From CAXSEF01 sp964236585 (GTDB taxonomy: Bacteria > Pseudomonadota > Alphaproteobacteria > Acetobacterales > Acetobacteraceae): a stretch of DNA of 64,000 nucleotides. A program made the position numbers and the translations under genes. The stretch is taken from NCBI GenBank assembly GCA_964236585.1, contig CAXSFE010000003.1, forward strand, positions 9,384 through 73,383, in the 5' to 3' direction. Below are positions 24,614 to 34,259 of this stretch, one piece after another; position 1 is the first letter of the stretch, and each line of letters opens with the position of its first letter. A model generated the notes under the pieces. That model was not told the DNA's origin. It saw only the letters and a list, made by a program, of their open reading frames with translations, and did not search any database.

Positions 24614-26323
24614 ATGACCCTCATCGGCTGGGTGCAGATCGCCCTCGTCCTGTCCCTCGTCTTCCTCTGCGCCGTCCCGCTCGGCCGCTACATCGCCGAC
24701 GTCGTGCAGGGCGAGCGCACCCCCCTCTCCCCCGTCCTCGGCCCCGTCGAGCGCGGCTTCTACGCGCTGGCCGGCGTCGACGCCCGCGCGTCCATGGGCT
24801 GGAAGACCTACGCCACCGCCCTGGTCATGCTCCAGGCCGTGCACTTCCTCATCCTCTACCTGATGCTGCGCTTCCAGGACTACCTGCCGCTCAACCCGGC
24901 GGGCCAGTCCGGCCTCTCCCCGCGGCTTGCGTTCAACACCGCGATCTCCTTCGTCACCAACACCAACTGGCAGGCCTACGGCGGCGAGACCACGATGTCC
25001 TACGGCACCCAGATGTGGGGCCTGACCGTGCACAACTTCCTCTCCGCCGCCACCGGCATCGCCGCCGCAGTCATGGTCGCCCGTGCCTTCGCCGGCAGCG
25101 CGCTCAAGGAACTCGGCAACTTCTGGGTCGACCTCACACGGATCACCCTCTACGTCCTGCTGCCGATCAGCCTGCTCTACACCGTCTTCCTGATCGTCTC
25201 CGGCGTCCCCGAGACGCTCGCCGGCTACGTCGACGCCACCACGCTGGAGGGCGCGCACCAGACCATCGCGCTGGGCCCGGTCGCCTTCCAGGAGGCGATC
25301 AAGATGCTCGGCACCAACGGCGGCGGCTTCTTCAACGTCAACTCCGCCCATCCCTTCGAGAACCCGACCGCGCTGACCAACGTCGTCGAGACCTGGTCCG
25401 AGATCGTCATCCCCTTCGCGCTCGCCGTCACCTTCGGCTGCATCGTCAAGGACCGCCGCCAGGGCTTCGCGCTGTTCTGGACCATGGCCATCCTGATGGT
25501 GAGCTTCATCGTGCTCTGCTACGCGGCCGAGGCCGGCGGCAACCCGCTGCTCACCGCGCTGGGCGTCGACCCGTCCATGGGCAACATGGAGGGCAAGGAG
25601 GTCCGCTTCGGCACCGCGATGTCCTCGCTGTTCGCCGTCACCACCACCGCGACCTCCGACGGCGCCGTGATCGCCATGCACGACAGCTTTACACCGCTCG
25701 GCGGCATGATCCCGATGTTCCTGATCCAGCTCGGCGAGATCGTCCCCGGCGGCGTCGGCTCCGGCCTCTACGGCATCCTGGTGTTCGCGCTGCTCGCCGT
25801 CTTCGTCGCCGGCCTGATGGTCGGCCGCACCCCGGAGTACCTCGGCAAGAAGATCCAGGCCCGCGAGATCAAGCTCGCCATGCTGGCCGTCCTCATCCTG
25901 CCGCTGTGCATCCTGTCGGGCACCGCGCTCTCGCTGGTCTCCGAGAGCGGCCTCGGCTCGCTCGCCAACGCCGGCCCGCACGGCCTGTCCGAGATGCTCT
26001 ACGCCTGGTCCAGCGCCACCGGGAACAACGGCAGCGCCTTCGCCGGCCTGACCGCCGACACCCCGCTCCTCGACTACGGCCTCGGCGCCGCCATGCTGCT
26101 CGGCCGCTTCGCCTTCCTGATCCCCGTGCTCGCCATCGCCGGCTCACTCGCCGCCAAGCCGAAGCTCGCGCCGTCGGCCGGCACGTTCCCGACCGACGGC
26201 CCGCTGTTCATCGGCCTGCTGATCGGCGTGATCCTGATCCTCGGCGGCCTGCAGTTCCTGCCCGCCCTCTCGCTCGGTCCGCTGGCGGAACACTTCTCGA
26301 TGGCGGCGGGGCAGACGTTCTGA
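24614..26323 (+). CDS. kdpA: K+-transporting ATPase subunit KdpA
   Basis: 569 residues, the channel-like K+-binding subunit in the inner membrane. The four selectivity-loop repeats are visible (for example ISFVTNTNWQAYGGE, MLGTNGGGFFNVNSAHPFENP, ATTATSDGA and WSSATGNNGSAFAG). Length fits the family (about 560-600). A family B element interrupts the usual tight kdpA-kdpB junction. Confidence 0.96.
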   Translation: MTLIGWVQIALVLSLVFLCAVPLGRYIADVVQGERTPLSPVLGPVERGFYALAGVDARASMGWKTYATALVMLQAVHFLILYLMLRFQDYLPLNPAGQSGLSPRLAFNTAISFVTNTNWQAYGGETTMSYGTQMWGLTVHNFLSAATGIAAAVMVARAFAGSALKELGNFWVDLTRITLYVLLPISLLYTVFLIVSGVPETLAGYVDATTLEGAHQTIALGPVAFQEAIKMLGTNGGGFFNVNSAHPFENPTALTNVVETWSEIVIPFALAVTFGCIVKDRRQGFALFWTMAILMVSFIVLCYAAEAGGNPLLTALGVDPSMGNMEGKEVRFGTAMSSLFAVTTTATSDGAVIAMHDSFTPLGGMIPMFLIQLGEIVPGGVGSGLYGILVFALLAVFVAGLMVGRTPEYLGKKIQAREIKLAMLAVLILPLCILSGTALSLVSESGLGSLANAGPHGLSEMLYAWSSATGNNGSAFAGLTADTPLLDYGLGAAMLLGRFAFLIPVLAIAGSLAAKPKLAPSAGTFPTDGPLFIGLLIGVILILGGLQFLPALSLGPLAEHFSMAAGQTF

Positions 26324-26334
26324 ACCGCCGAGAA

Positions 26335-26484
26335 AGCAAGGCCAGGGGCGCTGCCCCTGGACCCCGCCAAAGGCGGAGCCTTTGGAAACCTCGACTTAAG
26401 AAAGCCTACGCTTCGCTTCCTTCAATGTTGGATTCTCAAGGCGAGCCTTGAGCGGAGTCCAGAGGCAGAGCCTCTGGCCTTACC
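26335..26484. repeat. Family B element inside the kdp operon (B9)
   Basis: CCAGGGGC/GCCCCTGG (26342-26360), CCAAAGGC/GCCTTTGG (26367-26385), CTTAAG (26395-26400), a 34-bp centre, CTCAAGGC/GCCTTGAG (26435-26452) and CCAGAGGC/GCCTCTGG (26459-26477). It separates kdpA from kdpB, genes that must be made together. Confidence 0.9.
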
Positions 26485-26516
26485 TTCCTGCCTCAGCCTC
26501 CCGCAAGGACCCCACG

Positions 26517-28607
26517 ATGGCCCAGGCCAATGCCGACACGATCGCCCTCTTCGACGGAGCGATCATCGTCCGCGCCACCCGCGACGCCTTCACCAAGCTC
26601 GACCCGCGCCACCTGCGCCGCAACCCGGTGATCTTCGTCACCGAGGTGGTCGCCGCCCTCGTGACCGTGCTCGGCCTGCGCAACCTGGCCACCGGCCAGC
26701 CCTGGGGCTTCGCCCTCGCGATCGCCCTCGGCCTCTGGCTGACGGTGCTGTTCGCGACCTTCGCCGAGGCCGTCGCCGAGGGCCGCGGCCGCGCCCGGGC
26801 GGAAAGCCTGCGCCGCTCGCGCTCGGACATGATGGCCAAGGTCATCCCCAGCGCCACCGACCGCAAGACCATCCGCACCGTCCCCGCCCCCGAGCTGCGC
26901 AGCGGCATGCTGGTCCTGGTCGAGACCAACGACCTGATCCCGTCCGACGGCGAGATCGTCGATGGCATCGCCTCCGTCAACGAGAGCGCCATCACCGGAG
27001 AGTCCGCCCCGGTGATCCGCGAGGCTGGCGGCGACCGCTCCGCCGTGACCGGCGGCACCCAGGTCGTCTCCGACTGGCTCGTCGTGCGCATCACCGCCGA
27101 CCCCGGCTCGACCTTCATCGACCGCATGATCGCGCTGGTGGAGGGCGCAGAGCGCCGCAAGACGCCGAACGAGATCGCGCTCGACATCCTGCTCGCCGGC
27201 CTGACCATCATCTTCCTGATCGCTGTCGTCACCCTGGTCGGCCTCGCCCACTACTCCGGCACCGACCTCAGCGTCCCCGTGCTCGTGGCGCTCCTCGTCA
27301 CCCTGATCCCCACCACCATCGGCGGCCTGCTCAGCGCCATCGGCATCGCCGGCATGGACCGCCTGATCCGCTTCAACGTGGTGGCCACCTCCGGCCGAGC
27401 CGTGGAGGCCGCCGGCGACGTCGACATGCTGCTGCTCGACAAGACCGGCACCATCACCTTCGGCAACCGCATGGCCGCCGGCCTCCACCCCGTCCCCGGC
27501 GTCGACGAGCGCACCCTGGCCGAGGCCGCTGCCATGGCCTCGCTCGGCGACGACACCCCCGAGGGCCGCTCGATCCTGACCTACGTCCGCGACCGCCACG
27601 GCTTCGCCGCCGCCATGCCGCAGGGCGCCGAGGTCGTCGCCTTCTCCGCCAACACCCGCCTCTCCGGCCTCGACGCCGACGGCCGCTCCTGGCGCAAGGG
27701 TGCCGTGGACTCCGTCCTCGCCATGACCGCAGCGACCGCCCAGGCCTTCGGCCCCCGCGACGGCGGCACCGCCACCGCGACCGCCGCCGCCCCGCCGCAG
27801 GCCTTCACCGCCGCCGTCGACCGCGTCGCCCGTGCCGGCGGCACGCCGCTGGCGGTCACCGCCGAGGGCCGCCTGATGGGCGTCATCGAGCTCAAGGACA
27901 TCGTCAAGCCCGGCATCCGCGACCGCTTCGCCGCCCTGCGCAAGATGGGCATCCGCACGGTGATGATCACCGGCGACAACAAGGTGACCGCGGCCGCCAT
28001 CGCCACCGAGGCCGGCGTCGACGACTTCCTCGCCCAGGCCACGCCGCAGGACAAGCTCGACTACATCCGCCGCGTCCAGGCCGAGGGCCGCCTCGTCGCC
28101 ATGTGCGGCGACGGCACCAACGACGCCCCCGCCCTGGCCCAGGCCGACGTCGGCGTGGCCATGCAGACCGGCACCCAGGCCGCCCGCGAGGCCGGCAACA
28201 TGGTCGACCTCGACAGCGACCCGACCAAGCTCATCGAGATCGTCGAGATCGGCAAGCAGCTCCTCATCACCCGCGGCAGCCTGACGACGTTCTCCATCGC
28301 CAACGACGTCTCCAAGTACTTCGCCATCCTGCCGGCCATCTTCGTCGTCACCTACCCCGGCCTGCAGGCGCTCAACATCATGCGGCTGCACTCGCCGCAG
28401 ACCGCGATCCTGTCGGCCGTGATCTTCAACGCGCTCATCATCGTCGCCCTGGTGCCGCTCGCGCTGCGCGGCGTGAAGTTCACCCCGATCGCCGCCGCCG
28501 CCCTGCTGCGCCGCAACCTGCTGATCTACGGCCTCGGCGGCCTCGTCGCCCCGTTCATCGGCATCAAGCTGATCGACCTCGTCCTCACCGTCCTGGGAAT
28601 GAACTGA
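26517..28607 (+). CDS. kdpB: K+-transporting ATPase subunit KdpB (P-type ATPase)
   Basis: 696 residues. ITGESAPV (actuator), the phosphorylated Asp in DKTGTIT, and GDGTNDAPALAQADVGVAM (hinge) identify the catalytic P-type subunit; seven membrane segments are expected. It hydrolyses ATP to drive K+ uptake through KdpA. The start is the ATG at 26517; longer frames read into the repeat. AAGGA lies about 8 nt upstream. Its TGA overlaps the kdpC start (TGATG). Confidence 0.96.
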   Translation: MAQANADTIALFDGAIIVRATRDAFTKLDPRHLRRNPVIFVTEVVAALVTVLGLRNLATGQPWGFALAIALGLWLTVLFATFAEAVAEGRGRARAESLRRSRSDMMAKVIPSATDRKTIRTVPAPELRSGMLVLVETNDLIPSDGEIVDGIASVNESAITGESAPVIREAGGDRSAVTGGTQVVSDWLVVRITADPGSTFIDRMIALVEGAERRKTPNEIALDILLAGLTIIFLIAVVTLVGLAHYSGTDLSVPVLVALLVTLIPTTIGGLLSAIGIAGMDRLIRFNVVATSGRAVEAAGDVDMLLLDKTGTITFGNRMAAGLHPVPGVDERTLAEAAAMASLGDDTPEGRSILTYVRDRHGFAAAMPQGAEVVAFSANTRLSGLDADGRSWRKGAVDSVLAMTAATAQAFGPRDGGTATATAAAPPQAFTAAVDRVARAGGTPLAVTAEGRLMGVIELKDIVKPGIRDRFAALRKMGIRTVMITGDNKVTAAAIATEAGVDDFLAQATPQDKLDYIRRVQAEGRLVAMCGDGTNDAPALAQADVGVAMQTGTQAAREAGNMVDLDSDPTKLIEIVEIGKQLLITRGSLTTFSIANDVSKYFAILPAIFVVTYPGLQALNIMRLHSPQTAILSAVIFNALIIVALVPLALRGVKFTPIAAAALLRRNLLIYGLGGLVAPFIGIKLIDLVLTVLGMN

Positions 28608-29215
28608 TGATCCGCCACCTCCGCCCGGCCGTCGTCCTGGTCGTCCTGTTCACGGCCCTGACCGGCCTCACCCTGCCGCTCGGCTTCGTGGGCGCCGCCA
28701 CCGCGATCCTGCCCGGCCCCGCCGGCGGCAGCCTCGTCACCCGCGGCGGCACCGTCGTCGGCTCCTCGCTCCTCGGCCAGAGCTTCACCCAGGACAAGTA
28801 CCTCCAGGGCCGCCCCTCGGCCACCACGATGCAGGACCCCGCCCACCCCGACGACTCCACCAAGACCGTCCCCGCCCCCTACAACGCCGCCAACTCCTCG
28901 GCCTCCAACGCCGGCCCCACCTCCAAGGCCCTGATCGACCGCGTCACCGCCGACGGCAGGACCGCCGGCGCCACCCCCGCAGCCCCCGTCCCCGGCGACA
29001 TGCTCACCACCTCCGCCAGCGGCCTCGACCCCGACATCTCCCCCGAGACCGCCGCCCGCCAGGTCGCGCGCATCGCCACCGCCCGCCACCTCCCGCCCGA
29101 GCAGGTCCAGGGCGCCATCGCCGCCCACACCAGCGGCCGCCTGCTCGGCATCGTCGGCGAGCCCCGCGTCAACGTCCTCGCGGTCAACCTTGCCCTCGAC
29201 GCCGCCCAGCCCTAG
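28607..29215 (+). CDS. kdpC: K+-transporting ATPase subunit KdpC
   Basis: 202 residues: one N-terminal membrane helix, then GSSLLGQSFTQDKYLQGRPSA, SGLDPDISPETAARQVARIA and FEEP-like LGIVGEPRVNVLAVNLALD, all KdpC hallmarks. It assists ATP binding in the KdpFABC complex. Start overlaps the kdpB stop by one base. Confidence 0.94.
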   Translation: MIRHLRPAVVLVVLFTALTGLTLPLGFVGAATAILPGPAGGSLVTRGGTVVGSSLLGQSFTQDKYLQGRPSATTMQDPAHPDDSTKTVPAPYNAANSSASNAGPTSKALIDRVTADGRTAGATPAAPVPGDMLTTSASGLDPDISPETAARQVARIATARHLPPEQVQGAIAAHTSGRLLGIVGEPRVNVLAVNLALDAAQP

Positions 29216-29238
29216 GCAGGCGGAATGCCGCGCAAGAC

Positions 29239-29362
29239 AAGCAAGGCCAGGGGCTCTGCCCCTGGACCCCGCCAAGGGAAGCCCCTTGGATGGCTTTACT
29301 TAAGTGATGGGATCAAAGGGCCTCCGGCCCTTTGCGGGTCTGGGCAGAGCCCAGCCTTGCTT
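29239..29362. repeat. Family B element between kdpC and kdpD (B10)
   Basis: CCAGGGGC/GCCCCTGG (29247-29265), CCAAGGG/CCCTTGG (29272-29289), CTTAAG (29299-29304), CAAAGGGCC/GGCCCTTTG (29314-29334) and CTGGGC/GCCCAG (29340-29354). The last hairpin ends 16 nt before the kdpD ATG, where the Shine-Dalgarno sequence should be. Confidence 0.9.
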
Positions 29363-29370
29363 CCTTCCTG

Positions 29371-32085
29371 ATGCCTGAGCCCCGCCGCCCCGACCCCGAC
29401 GCCCTTCTCGCCCTGGCCTCCGCCGACGCCCGCGGCCGCCTCAAGGTGTTCCTCGGCGCCGCCCCCGGCGTCGGCAAGACCTGGGAGATGCTGACCCAGG
29501 CCCGCCGCCGCCGTGCGGAGGGCGCCGACGTGCTCGCCGGCGTGATCGAGACCCATGGCCGCGCCGGCACCATCGCCGAGGCCGAGGGCATGCCCACGCT
29601 CCCGCTCCGCGACATCGAGTACCGCGGCCAGACGCTGCGCGAGTTCGACCTCGACGCGGCGCTGGCCCGACGCCCCGCCATCCTCCTCGTCGACGAACTG
29701 GCCCACACCAACGCGCCGGGCAGCCGCCACGCCAAGCGCTGGGAGGACGTCGCCGAGCTGGTCGCCGCCGGCCTCGAGGTCTGGGCCACGCTCAACGTCC
29801 AGCACCTGGAAAGCCTCAACGACGACGTCGCCCGCATCACCGGCGTGCGCGTGACCGAGACGCTGCCCGACCACGTGCTCGACGCCGCCGACGAGATCGA
29901 GCTGATCGACGTCCCCCCCGCCGAGCTGCGCTCGCGCCTGCGCGACGGCCGCATCTACGCCAGCGAGACCGCCGCCCGCGCGCTCGACGGCTTCTTCCGC
30001 GAGGGCAACCTCGCCTCCCTGCGCGAGCTCGCCCTGCGCCGCGCCGCCGCCCACGTCGACGGCGACGTCCGCGACTGGATGCGCCGCTCCGGCGTCACCG
30101 GCGCCTGGCCGTCCGGCGAGCGCGTCCTCGCCCTCGTCGGCCCCGACCCGGGCGCGTCGGCCGTCGTCCGCCGCGCCAAGCGCCTCGCCGAGGCGCTCCA
30201 GGCCCCCTGGACCGTGCTCCACGTCGAGCGCGCCACCTCGCTCCTGATCGCCCGCCCCGCCCTGGCCCTCGCCGCCCAGCTCGGCGCCGACCTCGACACC
30301 CGCGTCGGTTCCGACCTCGTCGCCATCACCCTCGCCGTCGCCCAGGAACGCAGCGCCACCCACCTCGTCCTCGGCCGCGGCCGAGCCCCGCTCTGGCGCC
30401 GCCTCACCGGCCGCACCGTCGGCGCGGCCCTGCTGCAGCGCGCCCCCGACCTCGCCATCCACATCATCCCCGCCGCCGACCTTCCCCGCCGGCGCGCGCC
30501 CCGCCGCCCGCGCGAGCCGAGGTGGCGCTGGGCCGCCGCCGCCGCCCTCGTCGCGGCCGTCACCGCGCTCGGCTGCGCGCTCCGCCCCGTCGTGCCCGCC
30601 GAGGCGATGGGCATGGTCTACCTCGCCGCCATCGTCGCCGGCGCCAGCGCCTGGGGCCTGCCCGCGGCGCTGGCCATGGCCGCCGCCAGCTTCCTCGCCT
30701 GGGACCTCTTCTTCATCCCGCCGCTCTACACGCTCAGCATCGGCAGCCCCCGCGACCTGATCGCGCTGGGCGTGTTCGCCCTCGTCGCCACCCTCGCGGG
30801 CACCCTCGCCGGCCGCGTCCGCGCCGAGTCCCAGGCCGCCCAGGCCCGCGTCGAGGGCCTGCGCCGCATCGCCGCCTTCAGCCGCCGCCTCGGCGAGGCC
30901 TCCTCCGAGCCCGACCTCCTCGCCGAGATCGCCCGCCAGGCCGCCGCCATCGCCGGCCGCGCCGTCCTCCTCGCCCCCCACGGCGACGACGCGACAGGGC
31001 CCGACCTCGTCATCCGCGCCACCCAGCCCCCCACCGATGCGCCCCCCGCCGGCACGCCCCCTGCCGACACGCCTGTCCGCGTCACCCTGGACGTGGGCGC
31101 GTGGGCCGCCGCCCGCTGGGCCTGGGTCCACGGCGAGCCGGCAGGGCAGGGCACCAGCACGCTCCCCGCCGCCTCCTGGCGCCTCCTGCCGCTCCACACC
31201 GTCCGCGGCACCCTCGGCGTCCTCGGCGTCCGCTCCGCAGCCCCCCTCGACGACACCGCCGCGCAGACCCTCGGCGCCCTCGCCGACCAGGCCGCCATCG
31301 CCTGGGAGCGCGTGCTCCTCGCCAACGAGGCCGCCCGCACCACCGCCATGGCCGAGACCCAGCGCCTGCGCACCGCCCTCCTCGCCTCCCTCGGCCACGA
31401 CCTGCGCACCCCGCTCGCCGGCATCCAGGGCGCCGCCGGCACGCTGCGCACCGCCTGGGACAGCCTCGACGAGCCCACGCGCGCCGACCTGCTCGACAGC
31501 ATCGAGGAGGACGTCGGCCGCATGACCCGCTTCCTCGCCAACATCACCGAGCTGACCCGCCTCGAGTCCGGCCAGATCAGCCCCCGCCTGTCCCGCACCG
31601 ACCTCGCGGACGTCCTCGACGCCGCCCTCTCGCGCCTCCCCGGCGCCCCCCACGTCGCCATCCGCGTCGCCGACCCTTCGCCCGCAGCCCTGGCCGACCC
31701 CGCCCTCCTGGAGCAGGTTCTCGTCAACCTCCTGGAGAACGCCGTGAAATACGCGCCCGCCGGCAGCCTCACCCTCGTGCGCATCACCGCCGAGCCCGGC
31801 CTCGCCTGCCTGTCCGTCGCCGACGAGGGCATCGGCATCCCCGCCGACGACCTCCCCCACGTCTTCGACAGCTTCTTCCGCGCCCGACGCGGCGACCGCA
31901 TCCCCCCCGGAACCGGCCTCGGCCTCGCCATCGCCCGCGGCCTCACCGAGGCCATGGGCGGCCGCATCGACGCCCGCAGCCCCCGCCCCGACACCCCCGC
32001 CGACGGCCTCCCCGGCACCGTCCTCACCCTCCGCCTCCCCGCCGCCGCCCCACCTCGCCACGACCTCGCCACCGCCCCGCCATGA
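29371..32085 (+). CDS. kdpD: Sensor histidine kinase KdpD
   Basis: 904 residues. The N-terminal KdpD domain has Walker A GAAPGVGKT and DELAHTN; a Usp-like domain follows (about 235-360). Next come four membrane segments (about 395-490), a GAF-like region, HisKA with the phospho-acceptor His in SLGHDLRTPLAG, and HATPase boxes NLLENAVKYAP, DEGIGIP and GTGLGLAIARG. It senses low K+/osmotic stress and phosphorylates KdpE. The start at 29371 follows a family B hairpin with no recognisable ribosome site. Its stop overlaps the kdpE start (ATGA). Confidence 0.94.
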   Translation: MPEPRRPDPDALLALASADARGRLKVFLGAAPGVGKTWEMLTQARRRRAEGADVLAGVIETHGRAGTIAEAEGMPTLPLRDIEYRGQTLREFDLDAALARRPAILLVDELAHTNAPGSRHAKRWEDVAELVAAGLEVWATLNVQHLESLNDDVARITGVRVTETLPDHVLDAADEIELIDVPPAELRSRLRDGRIYASETAARALDGFFREGNLASLRELALRRAAAHVDGDVRDWMRRSGVTGAWPSGERVLALVGPDPGASAVVRRAKRLAEALQAPWTVLHVERATSLLIARPALALAAQLGADLDTRVGSDLVAITLAVAQERSATHLVLGRGRAPLWRRLTGRTVGAALLQRAPDLAIHIIPAADLPRRRAPRRPREPRWRWAAAAALVAAVTALGCALRPVVPAEAMGMVYLAAIVAGASAWGLPAALAMAAASFLAWDLFFIPPLYTLSIGSPRDLIALGVFALVATLAGTLAGRVRAESQAAQARVEGLRRIAAFSRRLGEASSEPDLLAEIARQAAAIAGRAVLLAPHGDDATGPDLVIRATQPPTDAPPAGTPPADTPVRVTLDVGAWAAARWAWVHGEPAGQGTSTLPAASWRLLPLHTVRGTLGVLGVRSAAPLDDTAAQTLGALADQAAIAWERVLLANEAARTTAMAETQRLRTALLASLGHDLRTPLAGIQGAAGTLRTAWDSLDEPTRADLLDSIEEDVGRMTRFLANITELTRLESGQISPRLSRTDLADVLDAALSRLPGAPHVAIRVADPSPAALADPALLEQVLVNLLENAVKYAPAGSLTLVRITAEPGLACLSVADEGIGIPADDLPHVFDSFFRARRGDRIPPGTGLGLAIARGLTEAMGGRIDARSPRPDTPADGLPGTVLTLRLPAAAPPRHDLATAPP

Positions 32086-32777
32086 CCGAGCCCGCCCCGT
32101 CCCGCATCCTCGTCATCGACGACGAGCCCCAGATCCACCGCTTCCTCAGGCCCGCGCTCACCGCCGCCGGCTACGCCGTCTCCCAGGCCCTGACCGCCCT
32201 GGCCGGCCTGCGCGCCGCCGCCGAGCACGCCCCCGCCGCCATCCTCCTCGACCTCGGCCTCCCCGACCTCGACGGCCAGGAGGTCATCCGCCGCCTGCGC
32301 GCCGCCGGCTCCACCCCCATCATCGTCATCTCCGCCCGCGACTCCACCGCCGAGAAGATCGCCGCCCTCGACCACGGCGCCGACGACTACATCGACAAGC
32401 CCTTCGCCCCCGGGGAGCTCCTCGCCCGCCTGCGCGCCTGCCTCCGCCGCGCTCGCACCCTTGACGCGGCCCCCGCCCCTTGGCGCCACGGCCCCGTCAC
32501 CGTCGACCTCGCCCACCGCCGCGTCCACGTCGACGACGCCGAGGTCGCCTTCACCCCCCGCGAGTACGATCTCCTCACCACTCTCGTGCGCAACGCCGGC
32601 CTCGTCCTCACCCACCGCCAGCTGCTCACCGCCGTCTGGGGCACCAGCCACGCCGAGGACGTGCAGTACCTCCGCGTCTACGTCGGCCTCGTCCGCCAGA
32701 AGCTCGGCCCCACCGGCGCCACCATCCTCCTGACCGCGCCGGGGATCGGATACCGCCTGGCCGAGGGCGACGCGTAG
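32082..32777 (+). CDS. kdpE: Response regulator KdpE
   Basis: 231 residues: receiver domain with the phosphorylated Asp in ILLDLGLPDLDG and the Lys in DDYIDKPFAPGE, then an OmpR-type winged helix (FTPREYDLLTTLVRNAGLVLTHRQLL, LRVYVGLVRQKL). Once phosphorylated by KdpD it switches on kdpFABC. Overlaps kdpD by ATGA. Confidence 0.94.
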   Translation: MTEPAPSRILVIDDEPQIHRFLRPALTAAGYAVSQALTALAGLRAAAEHAPAAILLDLGLPDLDGQEVIRRLRAAGSTPIIVISARDSTAEKIAALDHGADDYIDKPFAPGELLARLRACLRRARTLDAAPAPWRHGPVTVDLAHRRVHVDDAEVAFTPREYDLLTTLVRNAGLVLTHRQLLTAVWGTSHAEDVQYLRVYVGLVRQKLGPTGATILLTAPGIGYRLAEGDA

Positions 32778-32782
32778 GGCAG

Positions 32783-32838
32783 GAAGCAAGGTTGAGGCTC
32801 TGCCTCAAACTCCGCCAAAGGCACGCCTTTGGAATCCG
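32783..32838. repeat. Family B half-element after kdpE (B11)
   Basis: TTGAGGC/GCCTCAA (32792-32808) and CCAAAGGC/GCCTTTGG (32815-32832); the second half is missing. The sequence switches abruptly to GC-poor DNA right after it. Confidence 0.88.
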
Positions 32839-32849
32839 CTACTGAGAAG

Positions 32850-33240
32850 ATGCGTGTGAAGCCACGTCTGGGAACTGGGGAGCCTGGATGCGACCGTGCT
32901 GCTCTGACAACCCGCTACTCATTGATACTCTCAGGATTTGAATACCGACAATCTTGGGTTTTATGGGCTTGGTTTGAATGCTGCCTCGGGAATACCTCAT
33001 TCAGCTATACTTCTTTCAGTTGCCTGACTCAAACTTCACGACAGTTGTCAATCGATCCTTGTTTCAAGGCGATTCCGAATTTCGCATTTGGGACCTGTAT
33101 GATCCAGGTTTGTCATCGAACGCATCGCTCGAGACAGTGCCCAAGATCCCACTTGGTCCTAGGGCCCGCTCGGAATCGCGGCATACGCAATCCCGCCGGC
33201 TGCCAGCCTTCGGCAATCCCTTACCGTCGGGACCCAACCC
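32850..33240. other. GC-poor intergenic island
   Basis: About 390 bp with base composition near 45-50% G+C, far below the surrounding genes. I see no convincing gene on either strand; the open frame that crosses it is the upstream extension of the next gene and has no family resemblance. It may hold promoters, a small RNA or a remnant of acquired DNA. Confidence 0.6.
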
Positions 33241-33367
33241 CCGGGCCGGCATTCAACTCTCGGGCATCGCCACGCCCCACCCGCCAACGTCCGAGAACGG
33301 GGCGCACACCCCGGCGTTCACCGCCCGCTCGCGTCTCGAACGAGCGACACCCGCGGAGGAACACCGA

Positions 33368-33853
33368 ATGGCAGCAGCACCCAGCACTCTCAAGGAGCTC
33401 TACACCGCCGACATGCGCGATCTCTGGTCCTCCAACGACCAGATGCAGAAGATCATGCAGTCCTTCAGCGAAAAGGCGACCGACCCGAAGATCAGGCAGC
33501 TGTTCGAGCAGTCGGTGGGCGGCATCGCGAAGCACACTGAGGTCCTGAAAGAGATGGCCAACGCGAAGGAAAGCAGCCCCTGCCCGGGCATGCAGGGCCT
33601 GGTCCAGGAAGCCACCCAGCACGCCCTCGAGTCCGACCTGCCGCCCGAACTGCGCGACCTGGAGATGATCGCCCAGTACCAGCGGATGTCGCACTACGGC
33701 CTCGCCGGCTTCGGCACCGTCGCGGCCTACGCCGAGGCGCTCGGCATGACCGCGGAAGCAGGCAAGCTGAAGTCGATGGTCTCGGAAATCTACAAGGGCG
33801 ACGAGTTCTCCAGCAGCCTGGCGGAAAACGCGCAGAAGATGCTCGCCCACTAG
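33368..33853 (+). CDS. YciE/YciF-type ferritin-like protein (DUF892)
   Basis: 161 residues, four-helix ferritin-like fold of the YciE/F ferroxidase family: TLKELYTADMRDLWSSNDQM near the start, FEQSVGGIAKHTEVLKEM, and EMIAQYQRMSHYGLAGFGTVAAYAEALG with the Glu and His residues that would bind iron. Such proteins are usually general-stress induced. GGAGGA lies 7 nt before the ATG at 33368; the frame runs back to 32978 but the added part has foreign composition. Probably transcribed alone from the GC-poor region upstream. Confidence 0.88.
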   Translation: MAAAPSTLKELYTADMRDLWSSNDQMQKIMQSFSEKATDPKIRQLFEQSVGGIAKHTEVLKEMANAKESSPCPGMQGLVQEATQHALESDLPPELRDLEMIAQYQRMSHYGLAGFGTVAAYAEALGMTAEAGKLKSMVSEIYKGDEFSSSLAENAQKMLAH

Positions 33854-34259
33854 CCGCGGTCGGCAACGGCGGAGCGGGACAGGCACCCGGCAGGCCGGGT
33901 CACCTTTCCCGCATCCGATCTGCAGGCGGGATCGACCAGGTGTGCGCAGCCAGGAAAGCATCCTTCCAAACCCGCGATCCCGTTCCGACGTCTCCGGGCA
34001 GAACCAACCATCTCCCGTTGACCCCTACCCCGCCCATGCCCCACTCCCAGCCACGGCAGAGCAGGGCAGAGACTCCAACATCCCATGACCACCCGCAGCA
34101 ATCCTTGCCCGCGCCGATCGCCCGCTTTCGTGACGCCAGGAGCAGGCAGGACCGAGGCTCTGCCTCAATCTTCGCCAAAGGAGAGCCTCTGGAACCCTCG
34201 ACGCGGGGAGGGCACTCCGAACGCCCAGCCTCGCCTGCCACCACGGCCAAAGCTCCCCT
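33854..34259. other. Gene-free spacer before urease genes, with degenerate family B half (B12)
   Basis: About 400 bp with no supported gene. At 34143-34198 it holds a worn family B half-unit: GAGGC/GCCTC (34154-34166, loop TCT) followed by an imperfect second hairpin. The urease promoter should be here; I could not pin down -35/-10 boxes. Confidence 0.6.

Noticed and set aside
26493..28391. Long minus-strand frame opposite kdpB, and a similar one opposite kdpD (29296-32061)
   Set aside because: Shadows of kdpB and kdpD with low-complexity composition and no ribosome sites.
32978..33367. N-terminal extension of the ferritin-like protein into the GC-poor island
   Set aside because: A strong ribosome site and the family start fit the ATG at 33368; the extension has no similarity and a different composition.
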